From NCBI RefSeq assembly GCF_025961575.1, contig NZ_JAOQNX010000010.1:62001-126000 (forward strand): DNA of 64,000 nt. Direction: 5' to 3'. Source of the stretch: Rhodoblastus acidophilus (GTDB lineage Bacteria > Pseudomonadota > Alphaproteobacteria > Rhizobiales > Beijerinckiaceae). A program made the position numbers and the translations under genes. The notes beneath the pieces are model-generated. The model was not told where the DNA came from, did no database searches, and was given only the letters and a program-made list of their open reading frames with translations. Positions 46,796 to 56,045 of this stretch are shown here, one piece after another (positions within the stretch are counted from its first letter, which is position 1; each line of letters opens with the position of its first letter).

Positions 46796-47359
46796 TTACG
46801 CGCCTTTCAGCTTCTTGTTGCACTCGCTGTAATAGCCGCCGCCCTTTTGAATCCATTTCAGGCCGCCATTGGCGCCGGTCGCCTTGTTGGCGTTGTACTG
46901 GTCGAGGCAGGTTTTCTGGATCGCCTTGCCGGGCTTTTCATTGGCATAGGCCGGGTTGACCGCGGTGGGGAAGACAGTTCCGCCGGCCGCCGGCGCCGGC
47001 GCCGGCGCGGGGGCCGCGGGTTTGGCGGCGGGTGCAGGGGCGGCGGCGGCGGGTGCGGCCGGCGGAGGCGGCGGCGCGGCGACCGGGGGCGCGGCCGGGG
47101 CCGGCGCGGCGGCGGGCGCGGGCGCAGCCGCGGGGGCGCCGCGCTCCGCCTTCAGTTGCGCCGCGCATTTCGAATAGAACTGCAGATAGGTGTCGCCGCC
47201 GAGCTGGTTGGCGGCCTTGGCCGCCTGATAGCGGGCGGCGCATTCCTTGGTCACGTTCTCGGCGCGCGCGGGGCCGGCGAGGGCGAGCAGCGCGACGGCG
47301 CCGAGGGCAAGGGAATGACAGGCAAAAACTTTGCGGATGGGCGTTTTGCGGATTGACAT
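46796..47359 (-). CDS. Exported Pro/Ala-rich protein with two related Cys-containing modules
   Basis: This 187-residue precursor has a signal peptide (ALGAVALLALAGPARA). Two similar modules of about 35 residues flank a Pro/Ala linker of about 60 residues: ECAARYQAAKAANQLGGDTY...YSKCAAQLKA and TCLDQYNANKATGANGGLKW...YSECNKKLKG. Each has a pair of cysteines, an aromatic residue before the second Cys and a Lys-rich end. Periplasmic and possibly cell-wall-associated; family not recognised. Separate from neighbours. Confidence 0.75.
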   Translation of the reverse strand: MSIRKTPIRKVFACHSLALGAVALLALAGPARAENVTKECAARYQAAKAANQLGGDTYLQFYSKCAAQLKAERGAPAAAPAPAAAPAPAAPPVAAPPPPPAAPAAAAPAPAAKPAAPAPAPAPAAGGTVFPTAVNPAYANEKPGKAIQKTCLDQYNANKATGANGGLKWIQKGGGYYSECNKKLKGA

Positions 47360-47523
47360 GGAAGCGTCTCCGAAAGCCGGGCCGCCCACGCGACGCCGGC
47401 ATATGCGCAGCTTTGCGATTTTTTCGGCTGCGTCAATTGCGTTCGGTCACGGGCGAGCCGCCGGACCGGGCCGAATTTTGGACGGGGACGCTGAACCCGG
47501 ACTGAACGCCGGCTCAAAGGAAA

Positions 47524-47552
47524 CCGGGGCGAAAACGCCCCGGAAAATTTTT
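47524..47552 (-). terminator. Terminator of the coaD-cyclophilin operon
   Basis: A perfect 8-bp stem CCGGGGCG (47524-47531) and CGCCCCGG (47536-47543) with loop AAAA lies directly after the last stop at 47551. On the minus strand only TTT follows, but the position is good. Confidence 0.6.
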
Positions 47553-48006
47553 AGGAAATCTTGGCCGAAATGATCTTGTCGGGATCGCGCACGGGCTCGC
47601 CGCGCTTGATCTTGTCGACATTCTCCATGCCCTCGATCACCTCGCCCCACACCGTATACTGACGGTCGAGGAAGCGGGCGTTGTCGAAGCAGATGAAGAA
47701 CTGCGAATTCGCCGAATCCGGATTTTGCGCGCGGGCCATCGAGCAGGTGCCGCGCACATGCGGGGCCGCGTTGAACTCCTGCTTGAGATCGGGATATTTC
47801 GAGCCGCCGGTGCCGGTGCCCTTCGGGCAGCCGGTCTGCGCCATAAAGCCGTCGATCACGCGGTGGAAGACGATGCCGTCATAAAACCCTTCGTTCACCA
47901 GCTTCTTGATGTGGGCGACGTGATTGGGGGCCAGTTCCGGCTTCATGCGGATCACCACCGTTCCCTTGGTGGTCTCCAGCGTCAACGTATTGCCTTCGTC
48001 GGACAT
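47551..48006 (-). CDS. ppiB: Cytoplasmic cyclophilin-type peptidyl-prolyl isomerase
   Basis: This 151-residue enzyme has the cyclophilin motifs [25 protein letters not shown] (with catalytic Arg and Phe), [22 protein letters not shown] and [22 protein letters not shown]. The usual Trp of human cyclophilin is absent as in many bacterial forms. No signal peptide, so cytoplasmic. It lies 27 bases after a paralogue with a signal peptide and is the last gene of the operon. Confidence 0.93.
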   Translation of the reverse strand: MSDEGNTLTLETTKGTVVIRMKPELAPNHVAHIKKLVNEGFYDGIVFHRVIDGFMAQTGCPKGTGTGGSKYPDLKQEFNAAPHVRGTCSMARAQNPDSANSQFFICFDNARFLDRQYTVWGEVIEGMENVDKIKRGEPVRDPDKIISAKIS

Positions 48007-48033
48007 ATGCTTTCCTTTTCTACCCTACGGATT

Positions 48034-48597
48034 TCACTTTGCGTCAGCCGCCACCTTCAGGCTGACGATCTTGTCGGGATTTTGCGGGGGCTCGCCGCGC
48101 TTGATCTTGTCGACGAACTCCATGCCGGAGATCACTTCGCCCCAGACCGTGTACTGGCCGTTGAGGAACGGCGCCGGCGCGAAGCAGATGAAGAACTGGG
48201 AATTCGCCGAATTCGGCGAGCTCGAACGCGCCATGCCCAGCGTGCCGCGCTTAAAAGGCTCCTGGCTGAATTCGGCGGGGATGTTCGGCAGGTCGGAGCC
48301 GCCCATGCCCGTGCCGGTGGGGTCGCCGGTCTGCGCCATGAACCCGTCGATCACGCGATGGAAGACGATGCCGTCGTAAAACCCTTTTCGCGTCAGCGCC
48401 TTGATCTGCGCGACATGTTTCGGCGCGAGATCCGGGCGCAGGCGGATGACCACGACGCCGTCCTTGAGCTGCAGGTAGAGCAGGTTTTCGGGATCGTCGG
48501 CGGCGCGCGCCGCGCCGGCGCCGGCCATGAGGCCCGCAAGCCCCAGCGCCAGGCCGGAGAAACGGCGGCGGTCGAGTTTCTTGCCGAAATTCATCAT
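48034..48597 (-). CDS. Exported cyclophilin-type peptidyl-prolyl isomerase
   Basis: This 187-residue protein has a Tat-like signal ([20 protein letters not shown], cleaved near ARA). The cyclophilin core has [45 protein letters not shown] and [18 protein letters not shown]. It should act on proteins in the periplasm. Its start overlaps the coaD stop by four bases. The pair with the cytoplasmic cyclophilin downstream is a tandem duplication common in Rhizobiales. Confidence 0.93.
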   Translation of the reverse strand: MMNFGKKLDRRRFSGLALGLAGLMAGAGAARAADDPENLLYLQLKDGVVVIRLRPDLAPKHVAQIKALTRKGFYDGIVFHRVIDGFMAQTGDPTGTGMGGSDLPNIPAEFSQEPFKRGTLGMARSSSPNSANSQFFICFAPAPFLNGQYTVWGEVISGMEFVDKIKRGEPPQNPDKIVSLKVAADAK

Positions 48598-49112
48598 TTT
48601 TGGTCCTTTCGAGCGAAAAGAGCGGCTTTGCGACTGAGGGCCTCCACCACCGCCGGCGGCGCGAAGGCGGTGACGTCGCCGCCCATCAGCGCGATCTGGC
48701 GCACCAGGGTGGCGGTGATGTGGCGCACATTCAGCCCGGCGGGCAGGAACATTGTCTGAACCTCCGGGGCCATCACCCCGTTCATGCCGGCCATCGACAT
48801 TTCATAGTCGAAATCCGTGCCGTCGCGCAGGCCGCGCACGATGACGCCCGCTCCATTTTGCCGGGCGGCGTCCACGGCGAGGCCGTTAAAGCTGGTGACC
48901 ACGAGTTCGCAGCTCTTTGCCCTTGCGTCCTCGGCGCAGACGATTTTCAGCAGGGCGGCGCGCTCCTCGACGGAAAACAGCGGCGTCTTGCCGGGATGGG
49001 CGCCGATGGCGACCACAAGCCGGTCGCACAGGCCCATGGCCGCGCGGATGACGTCGATATGACCGTTGGTGACGGGGTCGAACGACCCCGTGTAGAGGGC
49101 GACGCGGATCAT
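48594..49112 (-). CDS. coaD: Phosphopantetheine adenylyltransferase
   Basis: This 172-residue enzyme makes dephospho-CoA from 4'-phosphopantetheine and ATP. It has the nucleotidyltransferase motif [14 protein letters not shown] with the T/HxGH-type signature, [38 protein letters not shown] and [11 protein letters not shown]. Length is close to other CoaD proteins (160-170). It heads an operon with the two cyclophilin genes, a common arrangement in alphaproteobacteria. Confidence 0.95.
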   Translation of the reverse strand: MIRVALYTGSFDPVTNGHIDVIRAAMGLCDRLVVAIGAHPGKTPLFSVEERAALLKIVCAEDARAKSCELVVTSFNGLAVDAARQNGAGVIVRGLRDGTDFDYEMSMAGMNGVMAPEVQTMFLPAGLNVRHITATLVRQIALMGGDVTAFAPPAVVEALSRKAALFARKDQK

Positions 49113-49475
49113 GGCGCATCGTTAGCGGAGGCGGCGCGTCCGCGCAATGGCGGGATGCGCGGCGCAGGCTTCAAGTCCCGAGGCATGTGCGGACTCTCGG
49201 ACGTGGTCGCGCCGTCGCGCCGGCAAGGCGGGAGCGACCTGAAAATCGTCCGATGACAAGCGACAAAAATAAAAACACGGGCGCGCCCGCGCGAGCTTAC
49301 GTTACGTGGATCAACTTTTGATGACAAAGACTTGCCGGGCCAGGGGTCGCGCATGTTTCGCACAAGATTAGGCGTCCACCAACTTTAGCCAAACCGAACT
49401 TTTCACAGTTCGCCGACGCGTGGAGAGGTCGGCGTTGGAGCTCAATTCTCCACGGAAGGCATTGGAGACCTCACC
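49113..49475. promoter_or_regulatory. Intergenic region with the divergent promoters of coaD and the chemosensory operon
   Basis: This 363-bp gap separates coaD (leftward) and the chemosensory operon (rightward). It has an AT-rich block (ACAAAAATAAAAACAC near 49261) next to GC-rich GGGCGCGCCCGCGCG. I see no convincing small gene. No clear sigma-54 or sigma-28 promoter sequence was found by eye. Confidence 0.4.
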
Positions 49476-51389
49476 ATGGCGTTGGCCAAGAAACAGAGCA
49501 TGTCGGCGTCCCCCCGAATGGAGGCCGCCGAATCGGGCGGACACACGCTCGCCGCCGAAGCCCAGAAACGCCGCGCGCGCACCTTCGCCCGCCACCAGAA
49601 GGCGGCGGAGCGGATCGCTTCGGCGACAGGCGAACTCTCCGCCGGCATCGCCGAGGCGACGTCCGCGGTCGAGGAGCTGCGCAAGGCGGCCGAGCAGATC
49701 GCGCAAGGCGCGGAGGAAGCCGCCAGCGGCGCGCAACAATCGCTGAAGGCGGTCAACCACGGCCGCAACCTGATCCAGGGCGCCAAGGAGGCCGCCGACA
49801 CCTCGCTCAAGAAGACCGAGGCCCTGCAAACCCTGTGCGGCGATGTCACCGTGCAGATCAAGGCGTCGATCGAGGCGATCGGCAAGGCCGCCGATCGCCA
49901 GGTCGCCTCGGTCAAGCTGATCGAGGAGCTGGACCGTCAGGCCACGACCGTCGGCGAGGTGGTCAAGGCCGTCGCGCGCATCGCCGACCAGACCAATCTG
50001 CTGGCGCTCAACGCCGCCATCGAGGCGGCGCGGGCCGGCCAGCACGGCAAGGGCTTTGCGGTGGTCGCCGACGAAGTGCGCACGCTCGCGGAAACCAGCG
50101 AGAAATCGGCGCGCGACATCCAGGACCTGATCGCGCAAATCCAGAACGACGTGAAGGTGATCGCCGAAGGCATCAACACTGCTGCGGGCGCCGCGCGCAG
50201 CGAGGCCGAAAAGGGCAAGCTGGTCGTCGACAATCTCGAGCAGGTGCGCCAGGACATGCAATTGGTGGTCAACGGCTGCAAGGAGATTTCCGCCGTCAAC
50301 GACCAGGCCTTCCTCGCCGCCAATGAAGCGCAGAAGGGCTCCGAGATCATCGCCGCCGCCGCGGAGGAGCAAGGCGCCGCGAGCGAGGAGGCCAACAAGA
50401 CCATCGCCCAGCAGGCCGGCGCGCTGAACCAGAGCGAGCAGGCCGCGCAGGAGCTGGCGGAATTGTCCGAGGAGCTGAAGAACAGCTCGAACATCGCCAA
50501 GAGCGCCGAGGAGGTCGCCGCCGCGGCCGAGGAATTGTCGAGCGCCATCGAGGAGATCAATCGCGCCTCCTCGCAGATCATGACCGCGCTGGAGCAGATC
50601 AGCAAGGGCGCGCAGCAGCAGGGCGCGGCGACCCAGCAATCGGCGGCCGCCATCGGCCAGATCGAAAAAAGCGCCGCCGAGTCGCAGGCGCGCGCGCAGG
50701 AGAGCCTGGGCCGGGCCGAGGCCACGGCGAAGCTGATCGGACAAACCATCGGCGGCGTCAACGAACTGATCAGCGGCGTTCTGGCCTCGGTCGAAGCCGG
50801 GCGCGCCAATCGCGATCAGGTTTCGGCGCTGGAGCAGGTGAGCCGCCGCATCGACAAGATCGTTGACGCCATCAACAATGTTTCGATCCAGACCAATATG
50901 CTCGCGGTGAACGGTTCGGTCGAGGCCGCGCGCGCCGGCGAGTTTGGCAAGGGATTCGCCGTGGTCTCCACCGACATCCGCAATCTCGCCCGCGATTCCG
51001 CCGAGAACGCCGAGCGGATCAAGGATACGGTGAAGTCGATCCAGGACATGATCGTCACCGTGCGCGGCGACCTCGGCGAGATCAGCGATTCCGCGTCGAG
51101 CGAGGTCGAGAAGAATCGCGTCATCGCCGCCAATCTCGAGACGATCTCGCGCGACGTCCAGGAGGTGCTGGCGGGCAACAAGGACGTGCTCGACGGCGCC
51201 GCGGAGATCGCGCGCGTGGTGCGCGAGGTGCAATCGGGCGTGGAGCGCATCGCCTCCGCCGCCGGACAGGCGACAAGGGCTTCGGGCGAGGCGTCGAACG
51301 CCGCGCGCGAACAGTCCAAGGGGGCCGAGCAACTCGCGGCGGCCGTCGAGGAAATCGCTTCGCTCGCCGACGAATTGCAGGCGGCGTGA
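49476..51389 (+). CDS. Soluble chemoreceptor with two signalling tips
   Basis: This 637-residue protein has no membrane segment and no recognisable ligand-binding domain; nearly all is helical coiled coil. Two receptor-tip sequences are present: [20 protein letters not shown] near residue 176 and [20 protein letters not shown] near 475. Each is followed by the tip loop and flanked by Ala/Glu/Gln-rich heptads with possible methylation sites. Ordinary receptors have a single tip. As first gene of a chemosensory operon with ParA, it is a candidate for the cytoplasmic array core, comparable in role to TlpT of Rhodobacter (inference). Confidence 0.88.
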   Translation: MALAKKQSMSASPRMEAAESGGHTLAAEAQKRRARTFARHQKAAERIASATGELSAGIAEATSAVEELRKAAEQIAQGAEEAASGAQQSLKAVNHGRNLIQGAKEAADTSLKKTEALQTLCGDVTVQIKASIEAIGKAADRQVASVKLIEELDRQATTVGEVVKAVARIADQTNLLALNAAIEAARAGQHGKGFAVVADEVRTLAETSEKSARDIQDLIAQIQNDVKVIAEGINTAAGAARSEAEKGKLVVDNLEQVRQDMQLVVNGCKEISAVNDQAFLAANEAQKGSEIIAAAAEEQGAASEEANKTIAQQAGALNQSEQAAQELAELSEELKNSSNIAKSAEEVAAAAEELSSAIEEINRASSQIMTALEQISKGAQQQGAATQQSAAAIGQIEKSAAESQARAQESLGRAEATAKLIGQTIGGVNELISGVLASVEAGRANRDQVSALEQVSRRIDKIVDAINNVSIQTNMLAVNGSVEAARAGEFGKGFAVVSTDIRNLARDSAENAERIKDTVKSIQDMIVTVRGDLGEISDSASSEVEKNRVIAANLETISRDVQEVLAGNKDVLDGAAEIARVVREVQSGVERIASAAGQATRASGEASNAAREQSKGAEQLAAAVEEIASLADELQAA

Positions 51390-51416
51390 CCTCCGTCCAA
51401 CCCATAGGAGGTCATC

Positions 51417-52997
51417 ATGTCCGCTGTTGCAGAAGCGCTCGAAACGCTCAAGGCGGAATTCGCGCCCGAGCAGGCCGCGCGCGAACGGGAAGAGGCAAGC
51501 GCCGCCGACGCCAGGCAGTTCGTGATCTTCCACGTCGAGGGGGAGCGCTTCGGCGTTTCCCTTTCCGAGGTGCAGGAGATCATCCGCGTCCCCGAGGTCG
51601 TGCGCATGCCGCTCAGCCCGGTCTCGCTGGAGGGGCTGGCCAATTTGCGCGGAAACGTGCTGCCGGTGCTCAATCTCCGCCAGGTCTTCGGCTTTCCCGC
51701 CGTGCTCAACGACGACAGCACCCGCGTCGTCGTCCTCAACCATGAACGTCCGGTCGGCCTGATCGTCGACCGCATGGCCAATGTCGTCACCGTCGAGCCC
51801 GACAGGATCGAACAGGCCTCGACCATCCGTTCTTCGATCGATGTGGATTTTGTCTCCGGCATGATCAAGGAGACCGACGGACGGTCGATGGTGATCATCC
51901 TCAACTCTCGCCAGATCGTCGGGAACGAATTTGTCGGGCGGCTCGACCGCGCGGCCAGCGCCAGCCATGACAGCGCACAGGCCGCGGAAACCCGGGAGGC
52001 CGGGAGCGAAGCCGCCGACGCCGAGGAGGACCAGCTCGTCAGTTTCGAAGTGGCGGGCCAGGAATATGCCTTCCCCATCGAGATGGTGAAGGAGATCGTG
52101 CAATTGCCCGATCACATCACCGAAGTTCCCAACACGGCGGGCCATATTCTCGGCGTGATCACGCTGCGCAACCGGCTGCTGCCGCTGGTGTCGCTGCGCG
52201 CCTTTTTCGGCATGCGCCAGGAGCCGCTGACGGAGGCCAACAAGGTCGTCGTCATCGCGCTCGACGACAGCGGCGACGCGTCCGTCGGCGTGGTGATGGA
52301 CTCGATCCGCGCCGTGTTGCGCGTCAAGCGCGACGAGGTCGAGGAGGTTCCGGAACTGTTGCGGGGCAGGGGCGACAATATCGCCTCGATCTGCCGTCTC
52401 GACGAGGGGCGGCGGCTGGTCTCCGTCCTCTCGGCGGACTCCATGTTCGATCGCGCGGAAATCGACAAGTTGCGCCAGAGCGGAGACGAAGACATGAGCG
52501 CCAGCCATCTCGCGGCGGTGACATCGACCGACGCCGTGGACGAAGAGCAATTCGTCGTGTTCCGGCTCAAGGGCGAGGAATATGGCGTGCGCATTGATGC
52601 GGTGCAGGAGATCGTGCGCGTGCCGCCGGAGCTGACGCGCATCCCCAACACGCCCGATTTCATCGAAGGCGTGATCAACCTGCGCGGCGCGGTGCTGCCG
52701 GTCGTCGACCAGCGCCGTCGCTTCCGCATGGAAGGCGTCGAGCGCAACGACCGCCAGCGCATCATGGTGTTCACGCTTGACGGGGTGAAGACCGGATTCA
52801 TCGTCGACTTCGTCTCCGAGGTGCGCCGGATTCCGCTCAGCGCCATCGCGCCCGCGCCCGAATTGTCCGAGGAACAGCGGCGCATCATCCGCAAGGTCGC
52901 CAATCTCGAAAAGGAGAAGCGGATGATCCTGCTGCTCGACGTGGTGCAATTGCTCAACGCCGACGAACTCCGGGTCATGCAGTCCAGCATGCACTGA
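51417..52997 (+). CDS. cheW: Triple-domain CheW protein
   Basis: This 526-residue protein has three CheW domains in a row at about residues 32-170, 203-345 and 375-515. Each starts with an F-V-F/Q-L-V-S-F-type strand and has the characteristic loop (FGVSLSEVQEIIRVP, YAFPIEMVKEIVQLP, YGVRIDAVQEIVRVP) and INLRG/ITLRN/LANLRG motif. CheW couples receptors to CheA, and a three-in-one form would crosslink several partners in the array. It lies 27 bases after the receptor gene with an AGGAGG ribosome site. Confidence 0.92.
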   Translation: MSAVAEALETLKAEFAPEQAAREREEASAADARQFVIFHVEGERFGVSLSEVQEIIRVPEVVRMPLSPVSLEGLANLRGNVLPVLNLRQVFGFPAVLNDDSTRVVVLNHERPVGLIVDRMANVVTVEPDRIEQASTIRSSIDVDFVSGMIKETDGRSMVIILNSRQIVGNEFVGRLDRAASASHDSAQAAETREAGSEAADAEEDQLVSFEVAGQEYAFPIEMVKEIVQLPDHITEVPNTAGHILGVITLRNRLLPLVSLRAFFGMRQEPLTEANKVVVIALDDSGDASVGVVMDSIRAVLRVKRDEVEEVPELLRGRGDNIASICRLDEGRRLVSVLSADSMFDRAEIDKLRQSGDEDMSASHLAAVTSTDAVDEEQFVVFRLKGEEYGVRIDAVQEIVRVPPELTRIPNTPDFIEGVINLRGAVLPVVDQRRRFRMEGVERNDRQRIMVFTLDGVKTGFIVDFVSEVRRIPLSAIAPAPELSEEQRRIIRKVANLEKEKRMILLLDVVQLLNADELRVMQSSMH

Positions 52998-53002
52998 TCG
53001 AG

Positions 53003-53090
53003 CGCATGATCCCCAAAGGCGGCGCCGGCTCTTGGACGAGATCATGCGCAAAACCCGATGCCGGCCGCGCCTGTTCCGCGCGGCCGGCGC
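53003..53090. repeat. Degenerate dispersed palindromic repeat
   Basis: GAGCGCATGATCCCCAAAGG and GAGATCATGCGCAAAACCC with GATGCCGGCC between cheW and cheB resemble a widespread alphaproteobacterial repeat (GAGCATGATCCC...GATCATGC). Only one copy is in the window, and the similarity is by memory. Confidence 0.4.
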
Positions 53091-53113
53091 CACCCTCACA
53101 TCGCGGTCTTTCC

Positions 53114-54211
53114 ATGATCAAAGTTCTCGTCGTCGATGACTCCGCCCTGATGCGCAAACACCTGACGCAATTGCTGGAGTCCGCCGGCGGTTTTTCGCCC
53201 CGCGCCGTTCGCAACGGCGCCGAGGCGCTCGCCGCGCTCGAGGAAGCGGAATTCGATGTCGTCACGCTCGACATCAACATGCCGGTGATGGACGGATTGA
53301 CCTGTTTATCGCGCATCATGACCGCCAATCCCAAGCCGGTGGTGATGGTGTCGTCGCTGACGCAGGAGGGCGCCGAAGCCACGCTTCAGGCGCTGAGCCT
53401 CGGCGCGGTCGATTATGTGCAAAAGCCCGACGGCACCATTTCGCTGTCCATCGAGGTGATCGAGCGCGAACTGATTTCGAAGATCAGAGCCGCCGCGCGC
53501 GCAAAACCCCGTCGCGCCCTGGGGTTGCGCAGCCGCATCGTCCAGGCGCAGGACCGGACCCGCGCCGCCGCTCCCGCTTCATCCGCGAGCCTCGCGGTCG
53601 GCGCGCCCGGCCTGGTGCTGGTCGGCGTCTCCACCGGCGGCCCCGGCGCGCTTGAAGATATTCTGCCGCGCCTGCCGAAGACTTTTCCCTGGCCGATCAT
53701 CGTCGCCCAGCACATGCCGGCGTCCTTCACCGGCGTGTTCGCGCGCCGCATGAACGACATTTGCGATCTCGAGGTCATGGAGGTCGCGCGGCAAACCCCG
53801 GTGGAGCCGGGGCGGGTCTATCTCGCCAGAGGCGACGCCGACCTGCTCGTCACCCGGCGCGGCTCCGGCTATTCGGCGACGCCGGTGCCCGCCAGCCGCG
53901 ACCACATCTGGCACCCGAGCGTGGAGCGTCTGGTCGAGAGCGCGCTCGAGGTCGCGCCCGCCAACCGGCTGATCGGCGTGCAGCTCACCGGCATGGGCCA
54001 CGACGGCGCCGCCGCCATGGCGAATGTGAAAAAGCGCGGCGGCCTGACCATCGCCCAGGACGAGGCCTCCAGCGTCGTGTTCGGCATGCCCGCCGAACTG
54101 ATCGCGCGCGGCGGCGCCTCGCTCATTCTGCCATGCGACGCCATCGCCGGCCAGCTCAACGCCTGGCTCGGGGTCGCGCGGGAGCGGGGAGGACGCGTCA
54201 ATGCTCGTTAG
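53114..54211 (+). CDS. cheB: CheB methylesterase response regulator
   Basis: This 365-residue protein has a receiver domain (1-125; phospho-acceptor Asp in LDINMPVMDG) and a C-terminal methylesterase domain (about 170-360). The catalytic triad is in GVSTGGPGALE (Ser), QHMPASFT (His) and TGMGHDGAAAM (Asp). It removes methyl groups from receptors for adaptation. Start ATG 53114 follows the degenerate repeat. Its 3' end overlaps the HEAT gene by 11 bases. Confidence 0.94.
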   Translation: MIKVLVVDDSALMRKHLTQLLESAGGFSPRAVRNGAEALAALEEAEFDVVTLDINMPVMDGLTCLSRIMTANPKPVVMVSSLTQEGAEATLQALSLGAVDYVQKPDGTISLSIEVIERELISKIRAAARAKPRRALGLRSRIVQAQDRTRAAAPASSASLAVGAPGLVLVGVSTGGPGALEDILPRLPKTFPWPIIVAQHMPASFTGVFARRMNDICDLEVMEVARQTPVEPGRVYLARGDADLLVTRRGSGYSATPVPASRDHIWHPSVERLVESALEVAPANRLIGVQLTGMGHDGAAAMANVKKRGGLTIAQDEASSVVFGMPAELIARGGASLILPCDAIAGQLNAWLGVARERGGRVNAR

Positions 54212-54803
54212 AGCCCGCAAGACAGTCGAATGCGCGCAGGAGCCCTCGGGGTCGGACCCCGCGCGCGACCTCGTCTCAGGCGCTGACGCAGCGACCCGCC
54301 GCCGCGCGGCGCAACACCTGCGCGACAAGCCAGAGCACATTGGTCTTTTGTGCGAAAGGCTCGGCGAGGAGTCGGACGCCAGCGTGCGCGCCGCCATTCT
54401 CACCTCGCTGGTGCGGATGAAATCGCCGGCGGTCGCCGCCGGACTCGTGGGGCATCTGCGCAGCGAAAACGCGGCGCTGCGCAGCGAAGTGAAGGAGGCG
54501 CTCCAGGACATGCCGGACGACGTGCAGCCGGTGCTGGAGCGGCTGCTCGGCGACCCCGACAATGACGTGCGCATCTTCGTCGCCAATATCCTGAGCACCC
54601 TCGCTCACCCTCGGGCGCCAAAACTGTTGGCGCGGCTGATCGCCCGCGATCCCCATGTCAATGTCTGCATGGCCGCGCTCGACGGCCTGATGGAGATCGG
54701 CGATGCCTCGATGACCGCGGCGATCGCCGAGCTGCCGCGCCGCTTTCCCGAACCCTTCGTCGCCTTTGCCGCGACGGCGGCGCTCAACCGCCTGAAGGGG
54801 TGA
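54201..54803 (+). CDS. HEAT-repeat protein in the chemosensory operon
   Basis: This 200-residue protein has about four to five HEAT-like helical repeats (AATRRRAAQHLRDK, SDASVRAAILTSLVRM, NAALRSEVKEALQDMPDD, DNDVRIFVANILSTLAHP, DPHVNVCMAALDGLMEIGD). HEAT repeats usually bind proteins. It overlaps cheB by 11 bases and is followed by cheR four bases later, so it should be made together with them. The role in signalling is unknown; some chemosensory operons include such scaffold proteins. Confidence 0.85.
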   Translation: MLVRARKTVECAQEPSGSDPARDLVSGADAATRRRAAQHLRDKPEHIGLLCERLGEESDASVRAAILTSLVRMKSPAVAAGLVGHLRSENAALRSEVKEALQDMPDDVQPVLERLLGDPDNDVRIFVANILSTLAHPRAPKLLARLIARDPHVNVCMAALDGLMEIGDASMTAAIAELPRRFPEPFVAFAATAALNRLKG

Positions 54804-54807
54804 GATC

Positions 54808-55677
54808 ATGAACATGCCTCAGCGCAAGCTTCCCGAGATCGCCCCGATCACGCCGCAGGATTACGAGAAATTCTTCGAATTTTTCTACCGCAAGACCGGC
54901 ATCGTCTTCACCGACAAGAAGGCCTATTTCGTCGAGCGCCGCCTGGTCGAGCGCATTCAGGCGACCGGCTGCGAGACGTTTCGCGAATATTTCGCCATCG
55001 TGCGCTTCCAGAGTTCGGGCGACGAATGGCAGCAGCTCGTCAACAGCATGACGGTCAACGAGACCTATTTCTTTCGTGAGGACTATCAGTTCGACGCGAT
55101 GGTGCAGGGCATGTTGCCGGAGATCACCCGCGATCGCAGGAAGGGAAGCGCGGTCAGGATTTGGTCGACGCCCTGCTCGACCGGCGAGGAGCCTTATTCC
55201 ATCGCCATTCACCTGCTGGAAAACTGGAAGCGGGCGGACGATTTCGACATCGAGATTCACGCCTCCGATATTGACACGCGCGTGGTCGCCCAGGCGCGGC
55301 GCGGCATTTACGGCCATCGCTCGCTGCAGCGGCTGTCGGCGACGCTGCGCTCCAAATATTTCACGGCGCTCGGCGACGATCAGTTCCGCATCCGCGAGGA
55401 ATTGCGCGATTCCATCGACTTCGATGTCGCCAACATCGTCGACCCCGCCAATATGACGCGGTTCCGGGGCATGGACGTCATCTTCTGCCGCAACCTGCTC
55501 ATCTATTTCGACGATGTCTCGCGGCGCGAATCCGTGGAGCTGCTCTACGAATGCCTGAACCCGGGCGGCTTCATCTGCCTCGGCCATTCCGAGAGCATGG
55601 CCCGGATCTCCTCCTTGTTCAGGCCGCGCAAGTTCGCGGACACGATCGTCTACCAGAAGGTTGGGAGCGGAGCATGA
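54808..55677 (+). CDS. cheR: CheR receptor methyltransferase
   Basis: This 289-residue protein has the N-terminal helical CheR domain (ITPQDYEKFFEFFYRKTGIVF) and the SAM-binding domain with VNETYFFRE, WSTPCSTGEEPYSIA, VIFCRNLLIYFD and GFICLGHSESM. CheR methylates receptor glutamates. There is no C-terminal TPR extension. The stop overlaps the CheY start as ATGA at 55674. Confidence 0.95.
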   Translation: MNMPQRKLPEIAPITPQDYEKFFEFFYRKTGIVFTDKKAYFVERRLVERIQATGCETFREYFAIVRFQSSGDEWQQLVNSMTVNETYFFREDYQFDAMVQGMLPEITRDRRKGSAVRIWSTPCSTGEEPYSIAIHLLENWKRADDFDIEIHASDIDTRVVAQARRGIYGHRSLQRLSATLRSKYFTALGDDQFRIREELRDSIDFDVANIVDPANMTRFRGMDVIFCRNLLIYFDDVSRRESVELLYECLNPGGFICLGHSESMARISSLFRPRKFADTIVYQKVGSGA

Positions 55678-56045
55678 AGAAGGTTCTGGTGGTCGAGGAC
55701 AGCGCCACCGCGCGCGCCTTTTACCGCAGCACGCTGGAGAGCGCCGGCTTTTGCGTCGACGAGGCCGCCAACGGTCTGGAGGGTCTGGAGCGCGCGCTGC
55801 TCGACCGCTACGACCTCGCCATTGTCGACATCAACATGCCGAAGATGGACGGCTATGCGATGACGCGCGAGTTGCGCGGCAATCCCGATCTGCTCGGCCT
55901 GCCCGTGGTCATGGTGACGACGGAAGCGGGCGCGCAGGACGAGGCCAAGGCCTTCGATTGCGGCGCCAATTATTACATCGTCAAACCCGCCGATCCCCGC
56001 GACCTCACGCTGACGGCGCGCCTGCTCACGGGATCGCGTCCATGA
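55674..56045 (+). CDS. cheY: CheY-type single-domain response regulator (first)
   Basis: This 123-residue protein has the receiver residues: VVEDSATARA acidic pair, DINMPKMDG phospho-acceptor Asp near residue 54, VTTEA threonine near 83 and VKPAD lysine near 105. There is no output domain. It overlaps cheR and cheA by four bases each. The switch to the flagellar motor cannot be assumed, as the operon seems to serve a cytoplasmic array. Confidence 0.93.
   Translation: MKKVLVVEDSATARAFYRSTLESAGFCVDEAANGLEGLERALLDRYDLAIVDINMPKMDGYAMTRELRGNPDLLGLPVVMVTTEAGAQDEAKAFDCGANYYIVKPADPRDLTLTARLLTGSRP

Noticed and set aside
49368-53099. A 1243-residue minus-strand frame opposite the receptor and cheW genes
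   Set aside because: It is low-complexity Leu/Arg/Asp/Gly sequence produced by the reverse of Ala/Glu-rich coiled-coil codons. The plus-strand genes have clear domains.
53018-53113. In-frame upstream start for CheB
   Set aside because: The extension would translate a degenerate repeat. The ATG at 53114 begins exactly at the receiver-domain N-terminus.
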